NCBI GenBank assembly: GCA_020064725.1
Contig: JAGTWJ010000006.1
Location: forward strand, 248,001-312,000
Origin: Drechslerella dactyloides
Taxonomy: Eukaryota > Ascomycota > Orbiliomycetes > Orbiliales > Orbiliaceae
Length of the DNA: 64,000 nt
Direction: 5' to 3'
Numbering within the stretch: position 1 is the stretch's first letter; each line of letters opens with the position of its first letter. Of the stretch, positions 1-12,592 are shown in pieces. Below the pieces are notes generated by a model. The model was not told the DNA's origin. It ran no database searches and saw nothing but the letters and a program-made list of their open reading frames with translations. A program made the position numbers and the translations under genes.

Positions 1-3000
1 TTCAGAGTTTCCTCGATGCAAGATCAATCTTATGTGGAGAAACGTGCATCGTGCTATCGCCGACTTGAGTTAGTAGCCTGGCTTGCGAGACCCATACCAT
101 CGTACACTTGGACTTGAGATAGAATACTGAGTGTAAAAACGGTGTATCTCGAAAACAGGCGGGATTTAGTCTGAAATCGGTTGTGCAAATCAATAGCCTT
201 CCCACGTACGCTGTGAAGGATTGACAAGGAAGTGGATGTATCGTTAATTCAACCCCTAGCCCGAGAAGCTGCTTTTTGGAATCCTCCTAAAATTACAGGT
301 TTTGACTTTACATGATACAATACTTTATTCTTCACGATGAAGATTCCATATATCCACATCTGCCAAAGTTGGAAGGAGGGCTATCCTTCTCGCTTTCATT
401 GAGGCAGCCTCAATCGAAATTTAACATCCCTCGATAGACGTGACCCAGCTAGAATCGCGGAATGCTACCCGGTTGCTGATAGATGCTTTGAGTCCACAAA
501 GTCTAGTGACTCGCAAGCTGAAGATTTTGATGAACCTCGTAGGATCTTGGCACTAGCGGGACCGCGGAAGACTTTCGTAGCTATTGTAACAAACGGAGCG
601 TTACAAACACCGGCGAGCTATAATGGTTTATCTAACTGCTCGAAGCGTTTGAGTTATCAATCTATCGAAATCCCTGATTTATGCAACTGCTCATTATATT
701 GCTCGGGAAATTTGGGAGATATATCGGCTCTATCGTACAACTGCCAAAGCGTATCTAGATAGGTGCCTGCATAGAAGTTCAATGTGTATACCAGATGTGT
801 TGATATAGAGATCCCTAGCGACGGTGGCGCTGGAACTGTTGTGCGTGCAGTTCGAGAGCCGGTTTCGTAACGTTATAACGTTACGGCATCATTCAAGTCA
901 GCATCATACGGATCGGAACGTACCACATCCTGGACCAGCCTATAGTATCGAGTTGAAGCACTCGTTCGAAAAGAATATAGGGCCGGAGCTTGAGTTCTTA
1001 TCTCGATCTGTGGACACATCCGCGGGATCTACCCGCCATAGCGCTATCGTTTCCTCCTCACACTAATTCATGATGGTAACAGAATAGCTGCCCTTTGGCA
1101 AGATCATCTGTCAGAAATCTGGCATGAGCGCTAAAACACAAAGAACTTCTGTTCGAAGGCATCATGTTTCGATCGACTATAGCTTCGCATAACTAGAAAA
1201 CTTGCTATATACAGCTTTTCTAAACATATCAGAAACTTGAATTGCATTACACAGCATACCATAAAGTTTTTGATCGGCCCTCTGATCGCGCCCGGGTTCA
1301 CGTAGGACAACTTGCTGATCAGCTGACCAACTAAAGCAGTTAGTTTCTGATAGACAACTGAGCTGCCACTACTTCCGCTGCTGGGCGGAAGGCTAAATTC
1401 ATCCCGTCACTATCCTGGCGGAGCTCATCTGAGCCTATTGAACTTGCACGTGTCACGTTCTCATCCTCTCGTTATTCATCTTTCATACATGCATACATAC
1501 GACTGAAATCATGCCACAATGCTGTGGTTAGAACCTGTTGGAATGACACTCAGAGCAGCACGCTTTCCTCTCCCCTCGTTGTTACTACGGTGACATAGCT
1601 CAGGAGTCAAATGCGTATCGCATTCTTAATTATGTGCGTCGGCAAGCAAAGTACTGCAAGCATTTGGGCACTTAGTAAAGCTGCTAACCCCAAGGGTCCA
1701 GTTATCCGACGCCACACGACGATTTTCAAGTTCCCGAGAGTAGATACAACACAGGCAATTACACGCACCACCACATCTAAAGGTATTCGGAGAGTTAGGC
1801 TTCAAGGCGAAATAGTAGCAGACTTGGAGCGACGCATCGAGGTATCCTCAGTGCCAACCCAAGTTCGTCCACTGCAAGGGCTATGTTCTTTGGGACCCTT
1901 TCTGGCCATTGCGAGTGACAGGGGTTTCAGAGTTCCCCAGATTGAGCACGGAACTTTATATCTGAGACTAACTATATAAATACAAGGCTATTCCTGTTAC
2001 GACCTAGCTTTGCCGTGGCCGAGAATCCCTATTTCCACAGTGGAGCCAGCATTAGCGCCTTGGCGCCAGAATCTCAATAGGACACGACAACAGCCCTAAC
2101 ACGCGGGGAAGACCATAAGCACAAGGGTCTCGCTCTGCTGGACATCCGAACTCGCGTTTAGCTGAGTGGTCTAACGAACGCCGAATACACTAGAGCGTAC
2201 CGATAAACTGCCACGCGCTCAAGAAGGGTACTACCTGAAATTCAGGGTTCACTGGAGAAGGCATTTGATTGTGGCGGAAGTCTAAGCGCCAAGCCGGAGA
2301 CAAAACCACGCTCCCGCCTCCGACGGAGTCAATACCACGGCTCATTCCGGTAATTTTAATACCACGATCTACCATATTTAAATCGCAGGTCCTACCGATA
2401 CCTCAACTCCAAATCGATAAATTCTATGTGTGTCTCGGGTCTCGCGGCTGGGTGCAATCCTATTTACTTTCAACAAGGTTATCGTCTGATATCTACTCAC
2501 TTCTATATACAAAACACAGCTTCTTCCATAAGTCACCTTTGAGGGCTATGTCGCGAAAACTGTGGCGATGAAACGAATGCACGCCAAGCGATTTCAGAGT
2601 CATGTAGGAATTCTCGGGTTAAGTCAGCCGTGATGCGATCAGGCAACTACTTTGTATCGCGCCATGCCTAAGTTAGGTCCGGGAAACTGAAGGCCAGCAG
2701 CACACTGCAAGTTCCTTGCTGAGGTTCTCTGGGCCTATGCACCCTCGAATCCTATTGAATATACGAAGTAAAAGCAGGCTCCTCGTAGCATACATATTCT
2801 CACGCTGCAAAGCTGTGTAATCAACAGCTGTGGATAGATGCGGACAATGGCCGAGAATGCGAATGCGAATGCGACGCAAGTAGCAAGAGAAACTCCGCTG
2901 TAGCCAATACAACTATAAGGATAGCCATTCTGGTGTGAATCCTACTATCTGTACTAGACTCGTAGCCCGGAAGGCTTAAAACTCAGCAAAATAGCGGCGA

Positions 3001-3079
3001 TCGAAGAAACTCGCAGCTTCATTATAGCTTTAATTCTCCTTCAGCCTTGCCCTTCAGCTCATCGAACCTGATAGTTCCT
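1..3079. other. Gene-poor stretch, no supported gene
   Basis: All open frames here are short (at most 122 codons at 1611-1979). They overlap on both strands and show no signal peptide, domain motif or convincing splice joins. I see no gene, RNA or clear repeat. The stretch begins the gene-poor block that carries the secreted paralogues. Confidence 0.6.
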
Positions 3080-3932
3080 ATGAAGTTTTCGATATTAAAT
3101 CTCTTGTACCTCCTTATCAGCACTCGGGATACTCTAACGCTGAGTGGTTATACCGACTCTGCTCTGTCGAAACGTCAATTTGGTGGTTGCGTTGGCTCTT
3201 GCACGGAGGGAAATGATATCAAAAATTTCGTGCAGGTATAAAGCGATTGGATGGAATCCCGTCATCAGGGTCAGACCAGATAGGCGAGCAAATAAAAGTG
3301 AAAAATGCTGAAGAATCTGCCGGAAAATGCTGTAAAACTTCGGGTTGCGGCTTTTCAACTTTCACATTTATCCTTCACTCAGCCCGAGATGCCGTTTGTA
3401 CAAAACATCAAGGACAAAGGCCGATGCCAAACAGAAAAGGTTAGCCGGTGTTACCATCAATAAAGCAGCGGGGTATGAGCTCAAAGCTTGTACTCACTTG
3501 AATCTAGATAAGTTTATGTTAAGCGCCTGCTATGGGAGCGCTTCCCTCGACATAACGATTCTAGACCCAGAACTCCGTCTCGAAACCTACTACGACTACA
3601 GGGAGCCAGAGTTCTGGCTCGGCGCCGATGAGTGTGCTCAGAAGTGTATGGAATGGACACAATCGCAGTGTATCGCCACCCACTCTATATCGAACCGAGC
3701 TTGCGACTTCTTCAACGTTTACAACGAGTACACGTCGTCATCGAAAGCGTCCGCGAAAGCGACTCTTTTAAGACGAGTTTGCGTCCTCTACTCCGTACCA
3801 CTAAGCAAGAAGCGTGCCATCAGCAGCGCGGGGATGACTGGCGGTGCTTACCACACACTAGGCGAGTCATGCGGCTGGGAAGTCGTTCCAAGCGAATTTA
3901 TCGGTGATCAAATGGCTGGGCTGTGCAAGTAA
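3080..3932 (+). CDS. Secreted PAN-like cysteine-rich protein, paralogue 1 (three exons)
   Basis: Function is unknown; predicted to be secreted. The model joins three frames: 3080-3235, 3280-3439 and 3508-3932, giving 246 residues with all phases matching. The introns are 44 nt (short for the group) and 68 nt. A modest hydrophobic N-terminus is followed by a Lys-Arg Kex2-type site at residues 31-32. The C-terminal module has C148-x3-C152, then Ala-C171 with FFNVY just after, C197-V-L-Y and a final ESCGW. The paralogue at 9933 shares these features and also CYGSAS after the linker. The N-terminal module aligns with the paralogue at 12593, but its first cysteine position is Ser, so this copy may be decaying. 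The pattern resembles PAN/apple folds; that is inference. The start is the first ATG ahead of the hydrophobic segment. Confidence 0.55.
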
Positions 3933-6900
3933 GCCTCCATTGTGAAGCGCGAATGATTCTTTTGGGGGAGATATTTCGAGCCTATCACTTCACCAGCATG
4001 CCAAACAGCAGGCAGATAAAAAATCAGCCTCACTATATTTCATTTCCAGACATCAAAAATCAATCGTATAATTCTATACACGCGCGAAGCAACGAGAATT
4101 CGGTATTCTGCGGGAGGAGTCGATGCTTGCGCACTCGATGGTTCACAGTCAATCGGTCACGCTGCACGTCTTTGCCTTACAGCGAATTCGCCGGCTTGTC
4201 GCTATTTCCTGTAAAGTTTATTTCGAAAGCTCATGGTACACGTTCTGCACCGAGCCTCGGCGTCCGTCCGGAGACGATATAGACCTTCATCCCCGAAAGC
4301 AGCCCAGCTTTATCCAACAACTATCTCATGTATACGTACACTTACACTCCCGGTAGCACACCATGTATCAGCTAGTATCACAAAACTTCCAATGTCCTAA
4401 TTGAGAGAAGATGTTTGTTCCGAGACTTGAGTAAAAGTGCGCGCCCATGCTTTCTACTATGCAAATTTCCCCTTGCTGCGAAGGCGACACCACAATGAAT
4501 CATTGTGTTATTTCTGTGGCCTCTTTTGTTCCCATCTCGATACTATAGTAGTAAATCAAAATATTATTTGGCGCCCAATTGGCACTCCGTGGTACTGATA
4601 ACTACCCCCATGTCATGTGAGAACGTACATGTATAGCCTCGTTTATATACAAGGTATAAAAACTGTTCCTAGAAGACAAATATCATGCTGAGCGCATCCA
4701 TTATGATCTCTGCTGATACTAATAATAGCATATGCGTAGGTGCTGGAGATCACCGTTTCGAGACATTACGAGAACCTGGCGTGGCGAGTTTGTTCTGGAA
4801 ACCCAAAAAACCCGACAACAATAAACGACCCAAAAATACAAAGATAATACAGAAGGGGAAGTGGTGTCGTAACTAAGCGGAAAAACAAAGAAAAGCAGCA
4901 AATATCAAGAACTGAGTTCCGCATCCTCTGTTGATATGTTAGCATAGATCCTTTATTTCTTGCGAGCTAGTTTTCGACTCTTGTGTTGACCTTGAGTCTA
5001 CAAAGTTAACTATGCCAACGTAGCCTCTCACCGAGCGCACGAGCAATATTTAACGAAATATGTAGTTGACATCAACAAGCAGTTGTGGTCGTTAATCGTA
5101 ATCAAGCTGTTTCTATCCATCGAAGCAAAATTCTATGATAGTAGAACAACTAGAGTATAATAATGCGGATCTATCCTTAGAGGCCGATCAATCGGATATG
5201 CATATTGGCGTTTTATTGAAATGGGTGAAATAATAATATGACTCTCAAACCCCTCTTTAAAGAGCCCCGCAGAAATTACCAAAAACCGTGCATGGTACCC
5301 CATATCGGTGGAACACAAACCTGCATAGACAAATTGCTTTTGAACACGGCTTGGACAGATGACAGCTCTGTATGATTTAATTTCACGTGTCCATAGAATT
5401 ATTTAACAAGGCGACTGCCCAACATGATTACACAGAAAATATAGACGAACCCGGGGCATATTTAGCGATCCCAAAGCAAATGATCATATACTGGCCAGCG
5501 GGGTTAGGATAATGACCCTCGATGCAGCGACCTACTCAAATTTATCTCAGAGGCCACTTGTCACTAGTTGATGTCCTTCTAGAAGTTTGACCCCGAATCT
5601 CTGCGGCTGGGCTTTCACTCAACGCACACTGCGAAGATATATAATGCATGCATTAAGTTCCGATACAGGAATGGGATCTTGTACTACGGGCGGAATGGAA
5701 GGCTGTTTGCAGAAATTAATCAAAGCCTATATCTGATCTAATTCGCCTGCTTCTAACCGAGGCGTGTCCAGCAGATTTGGGGATATCATATCTGTGCATG
5801 GTACTGGTGCTTTCATGTCCCTGTACAGCACTCGCTTGATCAACACCAGTACCGTGGTTCGTTTCATCAGCTGTCAACTGAACGCAGATCCACATGGCAC
5901 TTCGTCAATTGCGACGCGCATCCTCTGCACACCCACCTCATTCGCGACTGCTCGTCGTCAGGAAACGTCAACGCATCAAGCTTGACGGCTCACCCTATCA
6001 CTCGAATATTCGCTATTCAGGGATTTGGGATAGGTAGTACATAGAACGGTCTCTAATACGTTGCGCTTGTGCTATCCGCTACTAACGTAGTGTCCTCGTA
6101 GCGCCCAGGCTAGTGTCTTTAGTTCTTCCATAACTACATTCATCACGCTAGATTCTCGAGAGCCACCGTGTATCGGAGCTCTCTAGAACACAGAATGGTC
6201 TATGCTCACGTTTGGCGATTCCAAAGGTTCCTAGTCCCCTCGGTTGTCATTAAATCTAGGCCCTTATCGAAAGATTCGTCAATGCGCTCATACCAAACAT
6301 CCTCCTGCCTCCGCAACTTCGTCCAGCTGGCCAGTTCTGACTTCATGCTTCAACAGCTAATACCAAAGAGTCCACGGCGTTTACATAAGCGGAAAGTGGT
6401 ACAGAAAAAATTATGCGTCACGCATATCATGAATACCGCCGGGGCGGTAACGCGGTGCTTCCGTATATGCAAGATTTCCTGCATCCTACATAATAATATG
6501 CATACCAACGAGATTTTCCGAAGTGTGGGGGAGATGGTGGGGCCTCGATCGCGAATCTCGAAATCCCATGCAATGTTTTGTGACGTCCCTGATCATAGGA
6601 TTGATTTTCGTCCTCTAATATATATGCTCTAACATGGAGAAATTTTTCGAAGAACCAGCTCCGACTCCAATGTGGAATTGCCGGCGGGACTAAGCCAAGC
6701 GTAAAAAGGTTTCTTTTAGGTCGTTCAAAGCCAGCTACCAACGCCCTTCCGACGCTGTGAACGCAGATTACTATAGCATCGCGAGCGCACGGGACTTATT
6801 GAACCTCAGAGGTTAATGTTGCGCCTCGCCTACACGTCATGTACCGTCAACTAGCGGCATTTTGACCCCTAGAAGCAATTTGGGCAAGCCCCAATTTACT

Positions 6901-7424
6901 AAAACGGAGCTATAAAATAACGCGCGATAGTGAACACACCAGAGAACCAGCCATCAGAATTACTTTCCAACAGTGCTTCAGAATCTAATCGATTAATCTC
7001 ATTTCCAGCTAGCTTCGACGCGGACTTCCGGCCGCCTGCGATTTCATATCTTGTTTTCTAGCGTTCAGTAGACATAGCGCTTTCGAATTAGTCGATTCAC
7101 TAGTACAATGCTAGTCTAGAGGCAAGACTGGTGCTGGTGAAGCAGCACATCAATGCAGAACCAAAAAGAAGCTTAGGGGAAGAGAGATAATATGGTATCC
7201 ATGTATAAATAGTGCCTTCTGCTACGTACCCAAGTTCCGGATTGCCCTCAATCTCCACGCAGTTCCAGACTTCATAGCTGTGATACCAGTCCAAAGCCGC
7301 CATCGTCAACCCTTGACAATCTTGCTAGGAAACTTCTATTCCTACAATAAATCCCCAATTCATTTTGGTATTTACATATAGGGTCTTTTGAACCACTCTT
7401 GTCAAACATACAATTTCGTTCAAA
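3933..7424. other. Gene-poor stretch, no supported gene
   Basis: About 3.5 kb between paralogues 1 and 2. The longest frame (6168-6632) has no recognisable domain and is opposed by an overlapping frame on the other strand. I see no gene. The only readable signal is a TATA box upstream of the next gene, listed separately. Confidence 0.55.
7204..7211 (+). promoter_or_regulatory. TATA box candidate for paralogue 2
   Basis: The octamer TATAAATA lies 214 bp upstream of the ATG at 7425. Position and sequence fit a fungal TATA element, but the transcription start is not known. Confidence 0.35.
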
Positions 7425-8034
7425 ATGAAGACTTTCGGCATCCTTTGTGTCGCTGCTCTCTTTTCCTTCGCCCAAACGGCGCCGATTTCGGAAACACTCG
7501 GTGTGACCCCAGTCAAAGCACGTGGCCTCCAGGGACCAAATAACGAAATTTGTAAGTAACGTGTCAACTCATGCGAGTTAAACTTTATCATAATGCTTAT
7601 GCAATTACCGAGTAGCCCAATTCGATAAGAGAGCACTTCCATCAGGGTGGAGCATGAGACTCAACCTTGGAGAGTACACGATTGATGCTCCACCCACCAC
7701 GAGTACCTGCAACGGCTACATGACTGTCATCCTGAATCTGGCCAGCAGACTCGACTGCATCGCGGCATGCAATGAAGCGAACAATCGCGAACGAAACTAC
7801 TATCCCGTCAACACCAAGGTCAAGGCCTGCAACGTGGTCGACTTTTTCAGTGTGTGCGAGAACGGCGTATGGCACACCGAGTGCGCTCTACACGGAACTT
7901 ATTATACCGATATGGCAGTTCGCGTGACGACCAACAAGAACAATGCCGGGAAGCAGAACTCAGGGTCGATTGTGTACGCCCGTGACGTTGAAATTGGCAA
8001 CAAGGGCTGGACTAGTTATTCCACGCATATATAA
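7425..8034 (+). CDS. Secreted single-module PAN-like protein, paralogue 2 (two exons)
   Basis: Function is unknown; predicted to be secreted. Exon 1 (7425-7551) encodes a clear signal peptide, about residues 1-19 (MKTFGILCVAALFSFAQTA), plus a short pro-region. A 64 nt intron with a GTAAGT donor and TAG acceptor follows, and exon 2 runs 7616-8034. The splice keeps phase and brings a Lys-Arg processing site (residues 47-48) into frame just before the mature part. The product has 181 residues. It carries one cysteine module: C90-x3-C94, then Ala-C114 with DFFSV, and C132-A-L. The paralogues at 3080, 9933 and 12593 have two modules. It also lacks their terminal ESCG(W/Y) motif. The start was chosen because only this ATG supplies the signal peptide. 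Confidence in the splice is high; confidence in a PAN-type fold is moderate. Confidence 0.72.
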
Positions 8035-9932
8035 TCGCGTCCGCCGACCGCCTGTCAATAGGCAGATACTCTAGCGTGGTATTGCCCAGCCCTCTTAATG
8101 TATTTCTGTACGTAATTATGACGCCCTTAAGGATTCATGCGGCTCTGTTGGAGATAATGTTGTATCTGTGGTAGTATCAGGTCATGTATGTACGAATTAA
8201 TGAGTATTTAATGGGTAGAGTTGCCAATTATAGTCATATAGTCATTTGGTCTGACTGCTGAAAACGCTCAAACCCTTTCCTTTGCTGAGAGTACTAAAGG
8301 AAGGCTACGTTAGTATGGCGAGGAACTGAACTCGGAAATCTACACAATCTCGTTGCATTGGTCTTTTCCTTTGGTCGTAGTTACTTCTTACTTTGCGCAA
8401 TATGAAAGGAGGAAGCGTCAAGATTCAGAATATCTTTGGATGACCCCATATCTTGCGCCGCCTCGCTAGGCTGCGGTCCTGCGTATTGTGTTGCAGCGGC
8501 AGACGTCTACATGTATACCCGCTGTCACCACGCCTTATCTAAAAGAGAGTGAGCTCGTGCATTTGAGGAATGGCTCGCCGCTAGGTGGACGCAGGTGGCT
8601 CCGGCCGAAATCTGAATACCTATGGTTGAATTTTTTTCCTCTGAGGCAGGGTTATATGAAACCCCACAGCCCCCGAAGGCCGTTCTAAGCGAGGTCGCGA
8701 TAACTTGAGTAGTGAAGGACGACGTAATTGAATCCTGTGTAACGTCGTATCGGACTCGGACGAGCCGAGTTCTTCGTCTCTCCCCCGCCGCATGCGCATA
8801 GCACTATCATATACCCGAGCAGCTCTGAAAGTTTTCGCACGGTAAGCATATATGCCGCACAACCGAATGCCATGGCATTCATGAGACTGCAACCCCAAAA
8901 ATAGGTTTGAGTTTGATGCACTGTCACTGGCGACGTCGGGATATTCTCATGTTGAAGCGAGGAGTTGGGAATGCTCTCGGTCGTGGAGTTTTATTCGTGA
9001 CTCTTGCGTGATCTCTCGGTCGGGTGCGGCACCACATATACAGATTTGGGTCCCAAGACTTCATGACGTGCATGCGTGGGTCTGGCGGCCGGGACGTACC
9101 CGCACAACATCTCGCATGGATACGCGAATACCAGCTTTTTAAAACTCTATTTAATTCACGGCCACAAGCATATATCGTGACACCTATCGCAAGTACGGCC
9201 TGCTTCGAGCTATGATTTTGACATGACAACCGAGATTTCAAGCTAGTGCAGCTAGATTGAACCGTCGGTGGGTGCCGTGAAACACGTCCCGATGCTTGTG
9301 CCACAAATGACCCTATATAAGCCTTCTACTATTAAGTTAGTTTGAGTCGGCGAGAGCAATTAACCCATTGAGAATATTTGCATAGACCCATAGGGTAGCA
9401 TTCTCGGCTTCGCTCATGCACTGTAACCGTTGATCGGTTGGCTGTGCAAACAGTTCTTTATCGGAAGAATAGAGAGCTCAAACAATAGGAACCAGCGACG
9501 ACTACGAAATAATGATCAGTTAGTCTCAGTTATACGCAGTGTTGTACCGACCATTCAAGTGCGTTTAAGTGTGACATCCGGATCTAATACCCACAGCCTG
9601 GCTTAGATGACCAGACAACGCACAGGTATACTATATATAGCCCGCGACATGTTCTACAACCACCTGACCAAAATACCGGCGATGTCACTAGCACTATCTA
9701 GGAAGCTACCCATAGCTATATAACTAGACAGCTCTCATGCCTCCATCCAGCATCTCGCTATCGACCAAGCTCATCCCCTACTTCACTAGAAGCACAACCC
9801 TCTATCCACCTTTGAAGCTTTGCGCCTGCTTAAATATCCGTCTTAGCACTCCAACTTTATAGCTAGTAGCGACAAGACCATCTCTCTTATACCTATATTA
9901 AAAAACAATTGGCATACCTCGACAAATTCACT
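8035..9932. other. Gene-poor stretch, no supported gene
   Basis: About 1.9 kb between paralogues 2 and 3. Only short overlapping frames are present. The last 300 bp presumably hold the promoter of the gene at 9933; an alternating TA run (9632-9639) lies about 290 bp upstream of that ATG. Confidence 0.5.
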
Positions 9933-10772
9933 ATGAGGGTTTCTATTTTCACTGCTTCCACTCTCGTTGCCTTGGCCCAAGCTGCCCCGACATACCTTGC
10001 TACACGCTTCAACTCCGCTGTCCCTGACATCTCAAAACGGAGTGGGGAACTCGCCAAGCGTTTCACTGTCGTAGGTGGCGGCCAGATATATATACCAATA
10101 TTCGACCAATGGAATGCGATTCCGGACAAGAGCAACCACCTCAAAGATATTACTCTCGACTCCTACGACCAATTTGCGTGCGCAGACGCGTGCACAGCAA
10201 CTGAAGGTGGTATCTCATTCGACATCTTCAACATCAAAAACAGCACTGGTGCCGAGCAGACTATCTGCAGCATCTACTCTATTGGCATATCAAAGAGAAC
10301 TGCAACCACACCCGTCTACGGCGATAAATCCACGAAAGTATACAACTCGTCTGGGTATCTCAAGAAGTCCTTCCAGGTGACCATCGAAGGATGGAGGGCC
10401 ACATGTTACGGAAGCGCGTCAATTCAGCCACCTCCTGGCGCAAATACATTCCTAGGCTCCTCGTTCAACTTGCCTAGCGAAACCCAATGTGTTGACAAAT
10501 GCAAGACGGTGACAGAGGAAAACAGCCAGAACCCTTCGCAAAATGGAACCTACAAGGCTTGCAATATGGCCAATTTCTACGACATTTATAAGAACGGTGT
10601 TTACGCTGGGAATGTTTGCAACTTGTACACTGTCCAATACACACAAGGTCTTGCCTCTAGCTACGATGAATACAAAGACGGCGTCCTCGTCAGCAAGGGC
10701 GAATCTTGTGGCTGGTATCGGGAACAACCGGTTGGAGACAAAGATGGTATCGTCACTGTGCCAAAGGCTTAG
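9933..10772 (+). CDS. Secreted two-module PAN-like cysteine-rich protein, paralogue 3
   Basis: A single exon of 279 residues; function unknown; predicted to be secreted. A strong signal peptide ends near residue 18 (ALAQAA). Two Lys-Arg sites follow at 35-36 and 42-43, as expected for a Kex2-processed precursor. Module 1 has C83-x3-C87 and C112. Module 2 has C158, C186-x3-C190, Ala-C210 with NFYDIY after it, C229-N-L-Y and C259 in ESCGWY. Potential N-glycosylation sequons include NST at 103. The open frame extends a little upstream, but the ATG at 9933 is the one directly before the signal peptide. It shares CYGSAS, the C-x3-C spacing and the ESCGW end with paralogue 1. PAN/apple-like folding is inferred from cysteine spacing only. 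This is the best preserved member and a good query for the family. Confidence 0.85.
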   Translation: MRVSIFTASTLVALAQAAPTYLATRFNSAVPDISKRSGELAKRFTVVGGGQIYIPIFDQWNAIPDKSNHLKDITLDSYDQFACADACTATEGGISFDIFNIKNSTGAEQTICSIYSIGISKRTATTPVYGDKSTKVYNSSGYLKKSFQVTIEGWRATCYGSASIQPPPGANTFLGSSFNLPSETQCVDKCKTVTEENSQNPSQNGTYKACNMANFYDIYKNGVYAGNVCNLYTVQYTQGLASSYDEYKDGVLVSKGESCGWYREQPVGDKDGIVTVPKA

Positions 10773-12592
10773 GCCAGTTGCGTATGAAACCTACGACGAT
10801 GGCAGATTACGAGGGCGTACACAGGTATACATACGCCACTAGCATAAACGGCGAACCGAAGCCGCCTCGTTCACGTTATAGACTCTTTTTTTCATGGTTA
10901 TGTTGTTATGTTACGTCATTTACGATATGTATGAGATATGTATGAGTTAGATTAATGATAGATTCCGATCATAGCGATGGTTAGTTAATGAAAAGTCTGG
11001 TTTTCTACACAAAATTAAAAGCTGTTTATCCGTACAAGAGAACAAGGTTCGATTGAAATGAGTAAGAGGCAACTGCTTTAAGCTTGGAGGGGTATTTATT
11101 CTTAGCAAGGCTAGTTCCATAACAGCGATATTTGATCGTCTAATTGTTATGCTGCTGCACCAGACGAGTCATGCTGTTCATCAACAGATACGACATGCCA
11201 AGAACAAAACCCTGCTCCTGGGTAGGTCGACGTGTTGCAGACATTCCGACCATAAACTCACGCTTAAAGCTATGCCTGCATGCATGGGGAGTGAGTGACC
11301 AAGGTATTTTATATGCTGAAGCAGTATTAAGTTGTTTTTTCGCAAATCCGATCGACATTCTTCACGCGTTGAGCTCTACACGGCCATGATGACACCGAAA
11401 AATCGTCAAGATAAAAAAAGTAGCAAAGAGAAATGCGAGATTGAGTTGATACAAGCTTTGAAGGGTCGAGGCCGCGTACTCCAATGAAAAAATGATACGA
11501 GTTTCATGGATACGATGATTGAGTACTTAAGTAACCTATCTATATCGTGATTAATGATATCTCCTTTAGGATTTTCTTAAACAGCTGTTTAATCTGCAAA
11601 ATCGAGGGATTGTGTGGCAAATCCGTAGCGCCCGATGGCTATATGATTTTCTGCGAATATTAAAATGCTTAAGAATAGCCACCGAGAATACGCGGCGAAA
11701 GCGCGACACAAATCCGACACAAATCCACACGACTTGACCAGAACGCGGAATCGGATTGGTGGCGTTCTTGAAGCATCACTTGAAGGCAAAAAGTTTAAAC
11801 GAAAATGCACCTCGAATCCACCACAATAATATCTTGGATTCTCCACTTCGACACTGCAGGCCAGAGCTTTGTGGCATTACGGCTATATGGCACAGTTGTC
11901 TTCTATACACGTAATTCAATTACAGTTGCCATATCTACGGACTTGGTTAGCTCTGTAAGTGAGGGGTACCGATCAGGGGAATACAACGAGTCAGTTTAGC
12001 GTCCCCACCGCTGCTCATCCATAAAATAAGCGCCTCCAAAAAGGAGAGACAGCTTCCAAAAAACAGTCACAATCGTGTATCGCGATGTGCGACAGCGCGC
12101 CGGTCGGCCAATGCCTCATTTGTAAAATACTTAATCAAATTTGTACCGTGGCCACGCCCAAGGATTTAGAGTTTAACGGTTAATTAAACGGCTGCACGCT
12201 AGTAAGGCTGAGCTAGAAAATCGGGTCACGGAAGAACTACTACATAGGTTGATCACGGCACCCAATCGTGCAGTACCGCGTTGCCCAGCGTTATAGTCAA
12301 GCGCCGCCAGGAATTTATAATGGGCTTTTCTATAATCCATCCAGGGATCCTTGTATGCAGCCGTCTAGATTAATTGGAGTTAAAACTATCAGTAGAAGGC
12401 ATGGCAAACTTAATTGCAATCCTCAAGAGCGGCCGTCCGCCATTTCTGTATAAAAGGTCACCTTGTCATGCCTCTCTAGGTCTCACATTTATCACACTCT
12501 CATTAAAATCACTGGCAAACTCTATACACTCCCTAGCTCTGACTACAGTTTTATAACTCAAACATAAGTCACCACTAGTCGCGTCGTCCGCC
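10773..12592. other. Gene-poor stretch, no supported gene
   Basis: About 1.8 kb between paralogues 3 and 4. Frames at 11140-11389 and 11589-11846 are short and unsupported. Apart from the TATA box listed below, I see nothing I can name. Confidence 0.5.
12449..12456 (+). promoter_or_regulatory. TATA box candidate for paralogue 4
   Basis: TATAAAAG sits 144 bp upstream of the ATG at 12593 and is followed by pyrimidine-rich sequence, the usual look of a fungal core promoter. Confidence 0.45.

Noticed and set aside
1611..1979. 122-codon open frame on the plus strand
   Set aside because: No motif, signal peptide or splice context; typical length for chance frames in this region.
2157..2185. TTAGCTGAGTGGTCTAAC resembles a tRNA A box
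   Set aside because: No B box at the right distance and no foldable acceptor stem.
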